DNA from: a virus
Strand: one strand, 5' to 3'
DNA length: 27,776 bases
Virus record (IMG/VR): IMGVR_UViG_3300047444_000548
Span: 1-27,776 of that record
Shown here: positions 14,020 to 23,319 of the stretch, one piece after another
How the letters are laid out: each line of letters begins with the position of its first letter
Numbering within the stretch: the stretch's first letter is position 1
Made by a program: the position numbers and the translations under genes
The notes under the pieces: generated by a model
Databases searched by the model: none
Told to the model about the DNA's origin: nothing
What the model saw: the letters and a program-made list of their open reading frames with translations, nothing else

Positions 14020-17000
14020 GTGCCTGCAATCTCTGTCGGCTCCGTCGAGGTCGACATCGTCCCTAATACCACGGGGATCTACGCCCGGCTCAAGGCAGCC
14101 CTTGAGGAGGCCGGAGCTAAGGCGGGCAAAGACGCGGGCGAGGCCGCAGGCAAGGCATTCGGCCCTGCCATGCAGAGTGAGATCGGCTCGATCGGTACGA
14201 CGATCGGCGAGCAGATCGGCGCCCAGATCGCCAACCGCATCAAGGATGCGGTGAAGGACGCTCTGAAGACGGGCATCACGCTCGGCGGGCAGCAGGCGAG
14301 GCCGGCTGCGGCCAAGCAGGGCGAGCAGGCGGGCGGGGCTTTTGCGCGCTCTCTGCGGGCGAAGTTGCAGGAAGCATTTCGGTCGATGCCGAAGCTTGAC
14401 GTCCGGCTGTCGGACACGGGCGTCGACGCCGACCTTGCTCGCCTGCGCGCCCGTATGGAATCGCTGTCGGGCAAGACGGTCGGCATCGACATCGACGCCG
14501 AGACGGCTCGCGCGCAGGCGGCGGACATCGAGGAGCGGCTGCGCCGTATCGGTGCCGCTCACCCGAATGTGGCGGTGCGTGCCGACACGGCTCGCGCGAT
14601 CGCCCAACTGCAAGCTCTGCAGGCGCAGATCGACGAGATCACTGCCGATCCTGCCCGGATCCGTATCGAGACGGACGGGCAGCTCGGGACTCGCCTTCGG
14701 GCTGCTGTACAGCAGGCTGAGGCGTCCCTTCCCAATGTCAACATTGGGGCGGACACCAGCCCGGCCGAGGTCGAGATTGCCCGCCTCAGGGCTCAGCTGA
14801 CGTCCCTGCGGGACGCCCGTATCGGCGTCGACCTTGACGCCGGCACGGCATTGGCCCGGATCACCGAAATCCAGGCCCGCCTCGCACGCCTGTCGTCGCA
14901 GAACGCGAACGTCGCTGTGCGTGTGGACGCCGGGGCAGCAGCCGCCCAGCTGGCAGCGTTCCAGGCTGCGGTCAACCGGCTCGACGGGCAGACCGCCCGC
15001 GTGGACGTCGACACGACCTCTGCCGTCTCCGGCATGCAGTTGCTGATCACGGCGGCTATCGCGTTCGGTCCGGCGATCATTCCGGTGCTGCCGGTGGTGG
15101 CTGCCGGGCTGGGTGCGATCGCGGCGGCCGGCGTTGCCGCGGCGGCTGGCATCGGGTCGATCGCCCTGGTCGCGGTGCCGGCTTTCAAGCAGATCGGTGG
15201 TGTGCTGCAGGCGCAGAAGGCTGCTCAGGATGCGGCAACGGCCTCCACCTATCAGGGTGGCCAGGCGTCCTCGCAGGGCGCCTCGAAGGCTCTGCAGCTG
15301 GCTGGCGCTCAGCAGTCTCTGGCCACCGCGCAGCGCAATGCGGCCCGTCAGATCTCTGATGCCGAGCGTGGTGTCAGCGATGCGGTGCGGCAGTCGGCGC
15401 AGGCGAACGCTCAGGCCGCGGCGCAGGTGAAGCAGGCGCGGGTAGCCCTGTCGGATGCGTATGCGCAGGCCGCCGAGCGGATGCTGCAGGCGACCCAGCA
15501 GGTCGATCAGGCCGAGCGGGACCTCGCGCAAGCGCAGAAGAGCTCTCGTCAGGCGCAGTTGGACCTGACTGCGGCCCGCGTCGAGGCGTCGCGACAGCTG
15601 CAGGACATGAACAACCAGCTCACCGACTCGAAGCTGTCCGAGACGGACGCCGAGATCGCCCTGACCGAGGCGACCGCGGCACGTGACCGGGTACTGCAGA
15701 ACGCGAACGCGACCGAGCTGGACAAGAAGAAGGCGCTCCTCCAGTACGACCAGGCGGTGCAGCGGCTCAAGGAGCAACGGCAGGAGACGAAGCGACTGAC
15801 CTCCGACACGGCCGCCGCCAACAAGGCTGGCGTCGAGGGCTCGGCGACGGTCAAGTCGGCCCAGGAGCGGGTCGCTCAGGCGCAGCAGGACGTCGTCGAC
15901 AAGACGGCCGCGCTGAAGACGGCTCAGCAGGACGTTACCAAGACGCAGATCGCGAACACGCGCGCCATCGCGGATGCACAGAACAAGCTGTCGGAGGCGC
16001 AGAAGAACGTCACGGAGACGCAGCGCCAGGGCGCCGAGAACATCGCTCGTGCTCAGGAACGCGTCGTACAGGCCCAGCAGTCTGGTGCGGACTCCATCGC
16101 GTCGGCGCAGCGACAGATCGCCTCAGCGTCGATGTCGGCAGCCGGCGGTGTCGACCAGGCGGCCATCGCTCAGGCCAAATACCAGGCGGAGCTGGCGAAA
16201 CTGTCTCCGTCAGCCAGGGACACCTTCAAGGCGTTCCTGGATCTGCGCAGCGCGTTCGGCGACTGGTCGAAGTCTCTGCAGCCGACCGTGATGCCGATCT
16301 TCACGCGGGCGCTGGTGTCGTTGCGGAACACGCTGCCGACGCTGACGCCGTTCGTGAAGGGCGCGGCGGATGCGATCAAGAATCTGCAGGACCGGGCCTC
16401 GAAGTCGGTGAAGTCGCCGTTCTGGCAGGGCTTCAAGAAGGATCTGCAGGGCTCGGTGAAGCCCGCGATCATCGGCCTCGGCGTCGCAATCGGCAACCTG
16501 ATCAAGGGGATGGCGGGCATCGTCGACGGCTTCCTGCCGCACATGGACGGCATCTCGTCCCGGATGCAGCGCATCACCAAGCGGTTCGCTGACTGGGGCG
16601 CGGGGCTGAAGGGGTCCCCGGCGTTCGAGCATTTCCTGACGTTCGCCTCGGACAAAGCGGCCCTTCTCGGTAGCGCCCTTCGGAAGGTCGGTTCGGCATT
16701 CCTGCAGGTAGGGGAGGCGCTGTCGCCGATCTCTGGGCCGCTCCTGAAAGTCCTCGGCGGCGTCGCGAACTTCATTGCGATCGTCGCTGACAAGGCACCG
16801 TGGATGATCCAGTTGATCTACGGGATCATTGTCGCGACGAAGCTGTGGACGATCGCCCAGTGGGCGTTCAACGCCGCCTCCGACGCGAACCCCTTCGTGC
16901 TGCTCGGCATTGCGATCTTGGCCTTGATCGCCATCGTCATTTGGGCCTACAACAAGTTCGGCTGGTTCCGCACAGGGGTGCAAGCGGTCTGGTCCGCCGT

Positions 17001-18558
17001 GAAGACAGGGGCCAAGGCCGTCACCGACTGGTTCGCCGGCCCCTTCTCCGACTTCTTCACCAAGAAGATCCCCGCCATGTTCCGTGCGGCACTGGACTGG
17101 GTGAAGAAGAACTGGCCGTGGATCCTCGGCGCCCTGACCGGCCCGATCGGCCTGGCGACCGTCTATATCGTCAAGCACTGGTCCCAGATCCGGGGCGGGA
17201 TCTCCGACGCCTGGTCGTCGATCAAGCGGAATGTGCTCTCACCGATCGGCACGTTCTTCACCAAGACCATCCCCGGATGGGGAACGACGCTCCGCGACAA
17301 GATGGTCGGCGCCTTCGACTCGGCGCGCGCCGGGATCAAGACGGCCTGGGACAAGGTCAAGGCGATCGCCAAGGCGCCGGTCCAGTACGTCGTGGACGTC
17401 GTCTACAACAACGGCATCCGGAAGGTCTGGAATCTCGTCACCGACGCGTTCGGCGGCAAGCACCTCGCCCCCCTCAAGTTCGCAACCGGCGGCATCATGC
17501 CCGGCTACACCCCGGGCAAGGACGTGCACCTCGTACCGTCCGTGCGCGGCCCCGTCGCCCTCTCGGGCGGCGAGGCCATCATGCGCCCGGAATGGACGAG
17601 GGCAGTCGGCCCCGGCTACGTCGGCACGATGAACGCAGCCGCCCGCAGCGGCGGGGTCGCGGGAGTCCGCTCCCAGCTGGGCTTCAAGGACGGCGGCATC
17701 TTCTCCGGCATCGGCGATGCCCTCGGCGGCGCCTGGGACAAGGTGAAGGCCGGCGCCAACTGGCTGAAGGACACCTTCGGCAACGCGGTGAAATCCGGGG
17801 TGACGCACGTCGTCAACCCGCTCATCGACGCCATCCCCGGTGGCAAGATCGGGTTTGTCGGGCTACTCAAGGACTCCCTGAAGAACCTGGCGCTCAGCCT
17901 CGTCGGCGCAGGCAAGGAGGGCGACAAGCGGGCCACACCGAACATCGACTACCAGGCGTCGAAGGGCGTCGGACAGTGGCGGCCCGTCGTCCTCAAGGCT
18001 CTCGCCGAAGTGCACCAGTCCCGGAGCCTGGCAGGGTCGACGCTCCGCCGCATGAGTCAGGAGTCCGGCGGCAACCCGACGATCGTCAACCGGACCGACT
18101 CCAACTGGAAGGCCGGACACCCGTCCGTCGGGTTGATGCAGGTCATCGGCCCCACGTTCCGTTCCTACGCGGGCAAGTACCGCAAGACAGGCCCGTTTCT
18201 GTACGGGACGTCGGTCAACCCGATGGCGAACATCTACAGCTCCATGAAGTACGCCCTCGGCTCCTACGGCTCCCTGTCGAAGGCATACGACCGCAAGGGC
18301 GGATACGACTCGGGCGGCTACCTACAGCCGGGCCTCAACCTCGCCTACAACGGCACGGGCAGGCCCGAGCCCGTCTTCACGACAAGCCAGGCCAACGCCC
18401 TCACGTCGATGGCCGCCCGGGGCCCGTCGGGGCCCATGACCTTCGAGGGCGACCTCACGCTCGACTCCGGCGAATTCCTCGGCAGGGTCCGCGGCGAAGC
18501 CGTGGCCGTTATGCGCGAGGGCCAGCAGCAACTCATCTCCACCCTGAACGCGAGCTGA
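14020..18558 (+). CDS. Tape measure protein with lytic transglycosylase-like domain
   Basis: At 1512 residues this is the longest gene. GTG 14020 follows GGGGAGG (14007-14013). Residues about 125-339 hold roughly seven beta-alpha repeats of about 27-31 residues, each with a strand like VGIDIDA or VAVRVDA and a following helix. A hydrophobic Ala/Gly-rich block follows (about 341-390), then a long Ala/Gln coiled-coil region (about 420-720) and a second hydrophobic segment (about 928-983). Near the C-terminus, MSQESGGNPTIVN with Glu1348 as probable catalytic residue, then GHPSVGLMQVIGPTF, gives the SLT-type transglycosylase signature for local peptidoglycan cleavage during DNA entry. The protein sets tail length; with about 1.5 angstrom per residue as rule of thumb the tail would be near 225 nm. 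Confidence 0.93.
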   Translation: MPAISVGSVEVDIVPNTTGIYARLKAALEEAGAKAGKDAGEAAGKAFGPAMQSEIGSIGTTIGEQIGAQIANRIKDAVKDALKTGITLGGQQARPAAAKQGEQAGGAFARSLRAKLQEAFRSMPKLDVRLSDTGVDADLARLRARMESLSGKTVGIDIDAETARAQAADIEERLRRIGAAHPNVAVRADTARAIAQLQALQAQIDEITADPARIRIETDGQLGTRLRAAVQQAEASLPNVNIGADTSPAEVEIARLRAQLTSLRDARIGVDLDAGTALARITEIQARLARLSSQNANVAVRVDAGAAAAQLAAFQAAVNRLDGQTARVDVDTTSAVSGMQLLITAAIAFGPAIIPVLPVVAAGLGAIAAAGVAAAAGIGSIALVAVPAFKQIGGVLQAQKAAQDAATASTYQGGQASSQGASKALQLAGAQQSLATAQRNAARQISDAERGVSDAVRQSAQANAQAAAQVKQARVALSDAYAQAAERMLQATQQVDQAERDLAQAQKSSRQAQLDLTAARVEASRQLQDMNNQLTDSKLSETDAEIALTEATAARDRVLQNANATELDKKKALLQYDQAVQRLKEQRQETKRLTSDTAAANKAGVEGSATVKSAQERVAQAQQDVVDKTAALKTAQQDVTKTQIANTRAIADAQNKLSEAQKNVTETQRQGAENIARAQERVVQAQQSGADSIASAQRQIASASMSAAGGVDQAAIAQAKYQAELAKLSPSARDTFKAFLDLRSAFGDWSKSLQPTVMPIFTRALVSLRNTLPTLTPFVKGAADAIKNLQDRASKSVKSPFWQGFKKDLQGSVKPAIIGLGVAIGNLIKGMAGIVDGFLPHMDGISSRMQRITKRFADWGAGLKGSPAFEHFLTFASDKAALLGSALRKVGSAFLQVGEALSPISGPLLKVLGGVANFIAIVADKAPWMIQLIYGIIVATKLWTIAQWAFNAASDANPFVLLGIAILALIAIVIWAYNKFGWFRTGVQAVWSAVKTGAKAVTDWFAGPFSDFFTKKIPAMFRAALDWVKKNWPWILGALTGPIGLATVYIVKHWSQIRGGISDAWSSIKRNVLSPIGTFFTKTIPGWGTTLRDKMVGAFDSARAGIKTAWDKVKAIAKAPVQYVVDVVYNNGIRKVWNLVTDAFGGKHLAPLKFATGGIMPGYTPGKDVHLVPSVRGPVALSGGEAIMRPEWTRAVGPGYVGTMNAAARSGGVAGVRSQLGFKDGGIFSGIGDALGGAWDKVKAGANWLKDTFGNAVKSGVTHVVNPLIDAIPGGKIGFVGLLKDSLKNLALSLVGAGKEGDKRATPNIDYQASKGVGQWRPVVLKALAEVHQSRSLAGSTLRRMSQESGGNPTIVNRTDSNWKAGHPSVGLMQVIGPTFRSYAGKYRKTGPFLYGTSVNPMANIYSSMKYALGSYGSLSKAYDRKGGYDSGGYLQPGLNLAYNGTGRPEPVFTTSQANALTSMAARGPSGPMTFEGDLTLDSGEFLGRVRGEAVAVMREGQQQLISTLNAS

Positions 18559-18568
18559 GGAGGCCACC

Positions 18569-20797
18569 TTGGCAATCCCCGGGAACCTCCTCAGCTCGAC
18601 CACCGAGTCGGTCGACCCGAATGCGTCGGGGTGGACGAGCAAGCTCAACTGCACCACCACTCAGGGCACGGGCGGCCGGAACGGGAGCGGATGCCTCGAC
18701 GTCAAGTCGGTGGCTGCGGGCGAGATGCAGGCCCGCACCGTCTCCTCCTATCCGGTCACCGCAGGCACCGTGTACGAGGCGTTCTCCGATGTCGGCGGAT
18801 CCGTGGCCGAGCGCATCGGGATCCGCTGGCTGAACGCCTCCGGCACGGAGATCAGCGTCACCTGGTCACTGACCACGGCCGGATCATCCGGCGGCTGGCA
18901 CCGGGTGAGCGTGGCCGGGCCGGCACCATCGGCGGCGACACAGGCGCAGGTGCTGCTGTCATCGACCGAGACCGCCGCGAACATTCACCACTTCTGGGAG
19001 AACGTCTACCTCGGGCTCCCGATCCGCACGACCGGCAACCTGCTCAACTTCAACACGGAGTCGACCGAGGTCGACGCCTCCGGCTGGGCATCTGTCGTCA
19101 ACGCGACGCTGTCCCGCCAGGTCCCGGTCATGAACTGGGCCGTCGACAACTACCTCGCGGGCGGCCACACCCTCGCCATGACGGCTGTCGCGGCAGGCAA
19201 CGCGTCCGTCCTCGCCCTCGACCGGCCAGCAGTCACCCCCGGAACCGAGTACCTGGCTTACGCCTACCTGCAGCCGCCCACGCTGTCCTCGACCGCCTGG
19301 ATCGAGCTGCGGTTCTACGACACTGTCGGCAACCAGGTAGCCGCCCAGCGCTCAACACTTGCCGCCCCGGGCACGGGCATGTATCGGCAGCGGGCCTCCA
19401 TGGTCGCCCCAAGCAACGCCGCGAGCTGCTCTGTTGCGGCCGGCCTGGACACAGCCTCTGCCGGGCAGGTGCTGCGGCTAGAGACAGTCGTCGTCACGGC
19501 CGCCCCCAAACTGCAGGCCGGGTCGATCCTCTCCTATGCAGACTCGTCTTTCGAGCAGGGCATCGGAGGCTGGACGACAGGCTCCGGAGTGGCAACCCTG
19601 GCCCGGACCACGCCGTGGGGCGGCAGCTACTTCGACGGCTCCTACGCACTCGCCATCACCTCCAGCACGGCGACGCAGTCCTCGGTCCGGTCCGGCCGCT
19701 CCATCGGCATCACCGCAGGGCTGAACTTCCGTGCCCAGATCTTCGCTCACATCGCTGCAGGATCGTGGTCGTCCGTAGGGGTGAGGATCCGCTGGTACGA
19801 CGCGTCCAACGTCGACCTCGGCACCTCCACCGGAGTCTCGTGGGCCATCTCCGGCGGCGGCTGGTTCGCGCTGAACAGCGACGCCGTCGCCCCGGCTGGC
19901 GCCACCCAAGGGGCCATCGACCTGCTGGTCACCGCTTCGGCCACCAGCAGCGTCCTGCAGATCGACCAGGCCGTGCTGTGGCAAGTCCTGCCACAGACGG
20001 AAGCCGTGGCGGTCGACGAGGGCGGATACGTCAGCCTCACCCTGCGCGAACTGACCGTGGACGACGAAGTCTCTGTCTACCGGGTCACGACGGACGGCGC
20101 CCGCTCACTGGTACGCGGCAGCGCCGGCCTCATATATCACCAGCCCATCACCGATGATCTGCTCATCCTCGAAGACCACGAGGCGCCACTCAACACCCTC
20201 GTGCGGTACACGATCGAACAGAACGTGCCCGGCTCCCTCACCTCCACGAACCGCACCAGCAGCTACGTGAAGGTCACCCTCGCGGACGTCAACCAGTCCT
20301 GGCTGAAGGACCCGGGCAACCCGCAGAGAAACCTGAAGGTCGTCGTGCAGGCGGCGCCGGACTGGGATCAACCGATCACCCAGTCCGTGCAACGTGTCCG
20401 CGGCAGACGCAACGCGGTCATCCTCTCGGGGACCCGCGGCGGGCTGGAGGGCGACCTCGCCGTCTGGACCCGCACCGACGAGGAACGCAAAGCCCTCCGA
20501 CTCCTGCTCAGCTCCGGCAACGTCCTGCTGTGGCAGGCCGTACCCGGCATGGGGATCGACGACATGTACGTCTCCGTAGGCGGCGTGAAAGAAGGCCGCA
20601 TCGGCGGGCCCGCGCAGGAACCCTGGCGGACGTGGACGATGCCGCTCACAGAGACAGACATGCCAGTCACCACCGCCGTGAACGGAGCGGCCGGGCGGAC
20701 CTGGCAGGACGTCGTCACCGAGTTCGACACCTGCGCCGACCTGCTCGCCGTATACGCGACGTGTGAGGATCTCCTGCTCGACCGCCGAACGGGGTGA
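18569..20797 (+). CDS. Minor tail protein with repeated carbohydrate-binding-like modules
   Basis: This 742-residue protein follows the tape measure. Three related beta-sandwich-like modules occupy about residues 1-150, 153-315 and 319-480. Modules one and two both open with GNLL, a TES and a D/NASGW pattern, and all have late strand features (GIRWLNASG, ELRFYDTVG, RIRWYDASN) typical of galactose-binding-like or CBM domains. From about 485 the protein changes to a fibronectin-like region (SLTLRELTVDDEVSVYRVT) and a C-terminal part with WTRTDEERKALRLLLSSG and a Cys pair near the end. Placement suggests a distal tail-type protein with sugar-binding arms. TTG 18569 is supported by GAGGAGG (18556-18562). 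Target glycan unknown. Confidence 0.82.
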   Translation: MAIPGNLLSSTTESVDPNASGWTSKLNCTTTQGTGGRNGSGCLDVKSVAAGEMQARTVSSYPVTAGTVYEAFSDVGGSVAERIGIRWLNASGTEISVTWSLTTAGSSGGWHRVSVAGPAPSAATQAQVLLSSTETAANIHHFWENVYLGLPIRTTGNLLNFNTESTEVDASGWASVVNATLSRQVPVMNWAVDNYLAGGHTLAMTAVAAGNASVLALDRPAVTPGTEYLAYAYLQPPTLSSTAWIELRFYDTVGNQVAAQRSTLAAPGTGMYRQRASMVAPSNAASCSVAAGLDTASAGQVLRLETVVVTAAPKLQAGSILSYADSSFEQGIGGWTTGSGVATLARTTPWGGSYFDGSYALAITSSTATQSSVRSGRSIGITAGLNFRAQIFAHIAAGSWSSVGVRIRWYDASNVDLGTSTGVSWAISGGGWFALNSDAVAPAGATQGAIDLLVTASATSSVLQIDQAVLWQVLPQTEAVAVDEGGYVSLTLRELTVDDEVSVYRVTTDGARSLVRGSAGLIYHQPITDDLLILEDHEAPLNTLVRYTIEQNVPGSLTSTNRTSSYVKVTLADVNQSWLKDPGNPQRNLKVVVQAAPDWDQPITQSVQRVRGRRNAVILSGTRGGLEGDLAVWTRTDEERKALRLLLSSGNVLLWQAVPGMGIDDMYVSVGGVKEGRIGGPAQEPWRTWTMPLTETDMPVTTAVNGAAGRTWQDVVTEFDTCADLLAVYATCEDLLLDRRTG

Positions 20798-20800
20798 TCG

Positions 20801-21892
20801 ATGTACCCCGTCTCGGACCGCTTCCTGCCCCGTCTCGCCGAGTCCCATCAGGTCGCCACCAGGGTGCAGCTGTTCCTGACGACCGGACAGGTCATCGACC
20901 TGGACCACACAGGCGGGTCGGTGCCGGTGGCCCGCGGGCAGGCGATCCGCCGCACCTGCTCCGTCACCGTCGCCGACCCGGCAGCCATCCCCCGTAGCCC
21001 CTCCGATCAGCTCGCCACCTACGGCGCCCGACTGCGGATCGCCCGCGGCGTCCACTACGGGGACGGCAGCAGCGAACTGGTACCACTCGGCGTGTTCCGA
21101 CTCGACTCCGTCGACGGCGACATCAACGACGGACCCGTCACCCTGCAGGGCAAGGATCTCTCCGCAATCGTCGCGGACGACAAGTTCACCTCCGCCTACA
21201 CAGCCACCGGCACCGTTGTCGGCGCCGTGACCGCACTCATTCAGCGCAGCATCCCGACCGCCGACGTCATCAGCACCATCGTCGACGCACCCATCGGCTC
21301 ACGGACATTCGACATCGAAGCCGACCCGTGGGCAGGCGCCCAAGAGATCGCTGCCGCGGCCGGCGCCGAGGTGTACCCGAACGCAGACGGCGTGTTCATC
21401 ATCGCCACCCTGCCCGACCTCCTCACCGCCACCCCCGTGTGGGCGGTCGAAGCAACCGAGGGCGGCGTCTACATCTCCGGCAACAGGGGCATGAGCAGTG
21501 CGAACGTCTTCAACGGAGTCCTCGCCCGCGGAGAGAACACCGCCGACAACATCCCCCCGATCTCTTACCTCGCCACCGACTCCGACGTGAACTCACCGAC
21601 GTACTGGGGTGGCCCGTTCGGCCGACGGCCGATGTTCTACTCGTCGTCGACGCTCATCACGCTGGCAGCGTGCACGCAGGCCGGGAACCTGCAGCTCGCG
21701 CAGGCCAAGGCTCCGAACTCGGCTGGCGACTTCTCCAGCCTCCCCAACCCGGCGCTCGAACCCGGAGACGTGCTGCGCGTCATGCACGAGGACGGCACCC
21801 GTGAACTCCACCAGGTCGCTTCCTTCTCCGTCCCGTTGGACGAGGGCGGCGACTTCCCCATCACGACGATCTCCGCCAAGGAGGACTCGTGA
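20801..21892 (+). CDS. Minor tail protein (DUF5047-like)
   Basis: The 363-residue product starts four bases after the previous stop. It opens with YPVSDRFLPRLAESHQVATRVQLF and continues with strands (VIDLDHTGGSVPVARGQAIRR, LVPLGVFRLDSVDGD) and a long helix/strand region. This opening and order correspond to the DUF5047 minor tail proteins of actinobacterial phages, which I associate with the tail tip or baseplate hub. The middle contains ADPWAGAQEIAAAAGAEVY and the end ALEPGDVLRVMHEDGTRELH, also typical. It probably forms part of the tail tip with the gene before it. The stop overlaps the next start (GTGA). Confidence 0.8.
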   Translation: MYPVSDRFLPRLAESHQVATRVQLFLTTGQVIDLDHTGGSVPVARGQAIRRTCSVTVADPAAIPRSPSDQLATYGARLRIARGVHYGDGSSELVPLGVFRLDSVDGDINDGPVTLQGKDLSAIVADDKFTSAYTATGTVVGAVTALIQRSIPTADVISTIVDAPIGSRTFDIEADPWAGAQEIAAAAGAEVYPNADGVFIIATLPDLLTATPVWAVEATEGGVYISGNRGMSSANVFNGVLARGENTADNIPPISYLATDSDVNSPTYWGGPFGRRPMFYSSSTLITLAACTQAGNLQLAQAKAPNSAGDFSSLPNPALEPGDVLRVMHEDGTRELHQVASFSVPLDEGGDFPITTISAKEDS

Positions 21893-22629
21893 CGACCAAG
21901 AGTGATCACGCCCTCCGCAACGAACTCACGACCTCACTGCAACGCTCAGCTAAACGGGCCGGGGAACAGGCCCCTTCCGTGCGCGGAGCGGACTGGCGGC
22001 TCGCCACCGTCAGCGCCGTAGGGCCAGGAACGGTCACCGCGGACGGCATCGTGTGTCGCTGCCTCGCCTCCTATCCATCCCCGGCCGTCGGCGACGTCGC
22101 GGTCATCAGCCAGTCCAGCAGCGGCAACTGGATCGCCCTCAACCGGCTCGCCACCAGCGCTACTCCCCTTTACGCGCCCGTCTACCGGTACAAGACCGCG
22201 GCCACCGACCGGACGACGAGCACACTCGCCGACGACCCGGACCTGTCCATCCAGCTCGAAGCCAACGCCGCGTTCCACGTCGAGTTCCACCTGCACCACG
22301 CCGCCACGAACACGGCCCGATTCCGGACGCAGTGGACCGTGCCCGTCGGGGCGGGCGGCAATCGCAGCGCAATCGGCCCCGATCAGGGCGCCATCCTCTC
22401 CGGCACCTCCTCTGGCGGGCAAGGCCGCTTCGGCGTCCACGGCTACACCACCGCCTGCATCTACGGCAGCCGCGACGACAACACCCTGCAGTGCTACGCG
22501 CTGGAGACGGCCACCGTCACCACGACGGCGGCCGGCACGTGTGCTCTGCAGTGGGCTCAGGCCACCACCAACGCGTCCTTCACCCGCCTCGCCGCCGGAT
22601 CTTTCATGCGGGTCACCCGCATCGGATAG
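21889..22629 (+). CDS. Minor tail protein
   Basis: The 246-residue protein starts at GTG 21889 overlapping the previous stop. The N-terminal 85 residues include a helix and a small beta domain (WRLATVSAVGPGTVTADGIV, then PAVGDVAVISQSSSGNWIAL) like the OB-type domain of phage baseplate proteins. The C-terminal part is beta-rich with Thr/Ala/Gly repeats (TTAAGTCALQWAQATTNASF) and ends in FMRVTRIG, which resembles virion surface fibres that form beta-sandwich heads. A role at the tail tip is inferred from position between DUF5047-like and receptor-type genes. No enzyme motif is seen. Confidence 0.65.
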   Translation: MTTKSDHALRNELTTSLQRSAKRAGEQAPSVRGADWRLATVSAVGPGTVTADGIVCRCLASYPSPAVGDVAVISQSSSGNWIALNRLATSATPLYAPVYRYKTAATDRTTSTLADDPDLSIQLEANAAFHVEFHLHHAATNTARFRTQWTVPVGAGGNRSAIGPDQGAILSGTSSGGQGRFGVHGYTTACIYGSRDDNTLQCYALETATVTTTAAGTCALQWAQATTNASFTRLAAGSFMRVTRIG

Positions 22630-22637
22630 GAGACTGC

Positions 22638-23258
22638 ATGTCCACCGTCGACACCTACGGGCAGAACATCGGCCTCTGGTCGATGACCGACGCCCCGTCG
22701 ATCCCGGACGCCATCGCCCTGTTCGCCGCGGGCACGCTGCCCCGGCTGCGCTTGACGTTCGCATCGGCATCCACACGAGGCGCCACCCTCGTCGGCACCG
22801 CAGCACCCGTGCCCGGCATGATGACCTGGCTGACCGACGTCGGCCGCCTCGACGTGTACGACGGCACCGCATGGGTCACCATCTCCGTCGGGACCTCGTC
22901 GTGGACCACGATCGGCCTCGTCTCCGGATTCACCCAGAACGGCAACAGCAACGGCACCCTCCAGTACCGCCGACTGAACATCTCCGGCGAGGACAGCCTG
23001 CAGCTCCGCGGCGCAATCGCCCGAGCCTCGTACCCGGCATCACCCCCCAGCGGTTACATCATCAACCAGACCGCCCTGCCGTCCGCAGTCCGCCCGTCGA
23101 CGCTGCGCTCCGTGGTGATCCCCTGCTCAGACGTTTCCTCGGAGCGCATCGCCCTGAAGCTCGACGTGCAGACCGACGGCTACCTGCAGGTATTCGGGAT
23201 CGGCACCGACGTGAAACCGCCGTGGATCGGATTCAACGGCGTCACCGTCTCCCTCTAG
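22638..23258 (+). CDS. Minor tail / probable tail-tip fibre protein
   Basis: The 206-residue product starts at ATG 22638 behind TAGGAGA (22627-22633). The first 90 residues are a short tail-association type region (STVDTYGQNIGLWSMTDAPS, then DVGRLDVYDGTAWVTIS, the common linker that ends fibre stalks), and the remainder is a beta-rich head (TLQYRRLNISGEDSLQLRGAIAR, then KLDVQTDGYLQVFGIG). This resembles receptor-binding-type tip proteins in other siphoviruses. A longer open frame upstream runs through the previous gene and is a shadow. Receptor specificity cannot be read from the sequence. Confidence 0.65.
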   Translation: MSTVDTYGQNIGLWSMTDAPSIPDAIALFAAGTLPRLRLTFASASTRGATLVGTAAPVPGMMTWLTDVGRLDVYDGTAWVTISVGTSSWTTIGLVSGFTQNGNSNGTLQYRRLNISGEDSLQLRGAIARASYPASPPSGYIINQTALPSAVRPSTLRSVVIPCSDVSSERIALKLDVQTDGYLQVFGIGTDVKPPWIGFNGVTVSL

Positions 23259-23273
23259 CCCGCGCAACACCGC

Positions 23274-23294
23274 GCCCCGGCCCTGAAGCGGGGC
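23274..23294 (+). terminator. Stem-loop after the tail-tip genes
   Basis: GCCCCG (23274-23279) pairs with CGGGGC (23289-23294) over a nine-base loop, followed by CCTTCGTC. It falls in the 61-base gap before the cysteine peptidase gene and separates tail genes from the lysis block. Confidence 0.45.
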
Positions 23295-23319
23295 CCTTCG
23301 TCATGCCCGGGAGGGCTCC

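Noticed and set aside
16800-18833. A 677-codon open frame overlapping the tape measure gene
   Set aside because: It is the +1-shifted shadow of the tape measure coding sequence: Arg/Gly/His-rich and without a recognisable domain.
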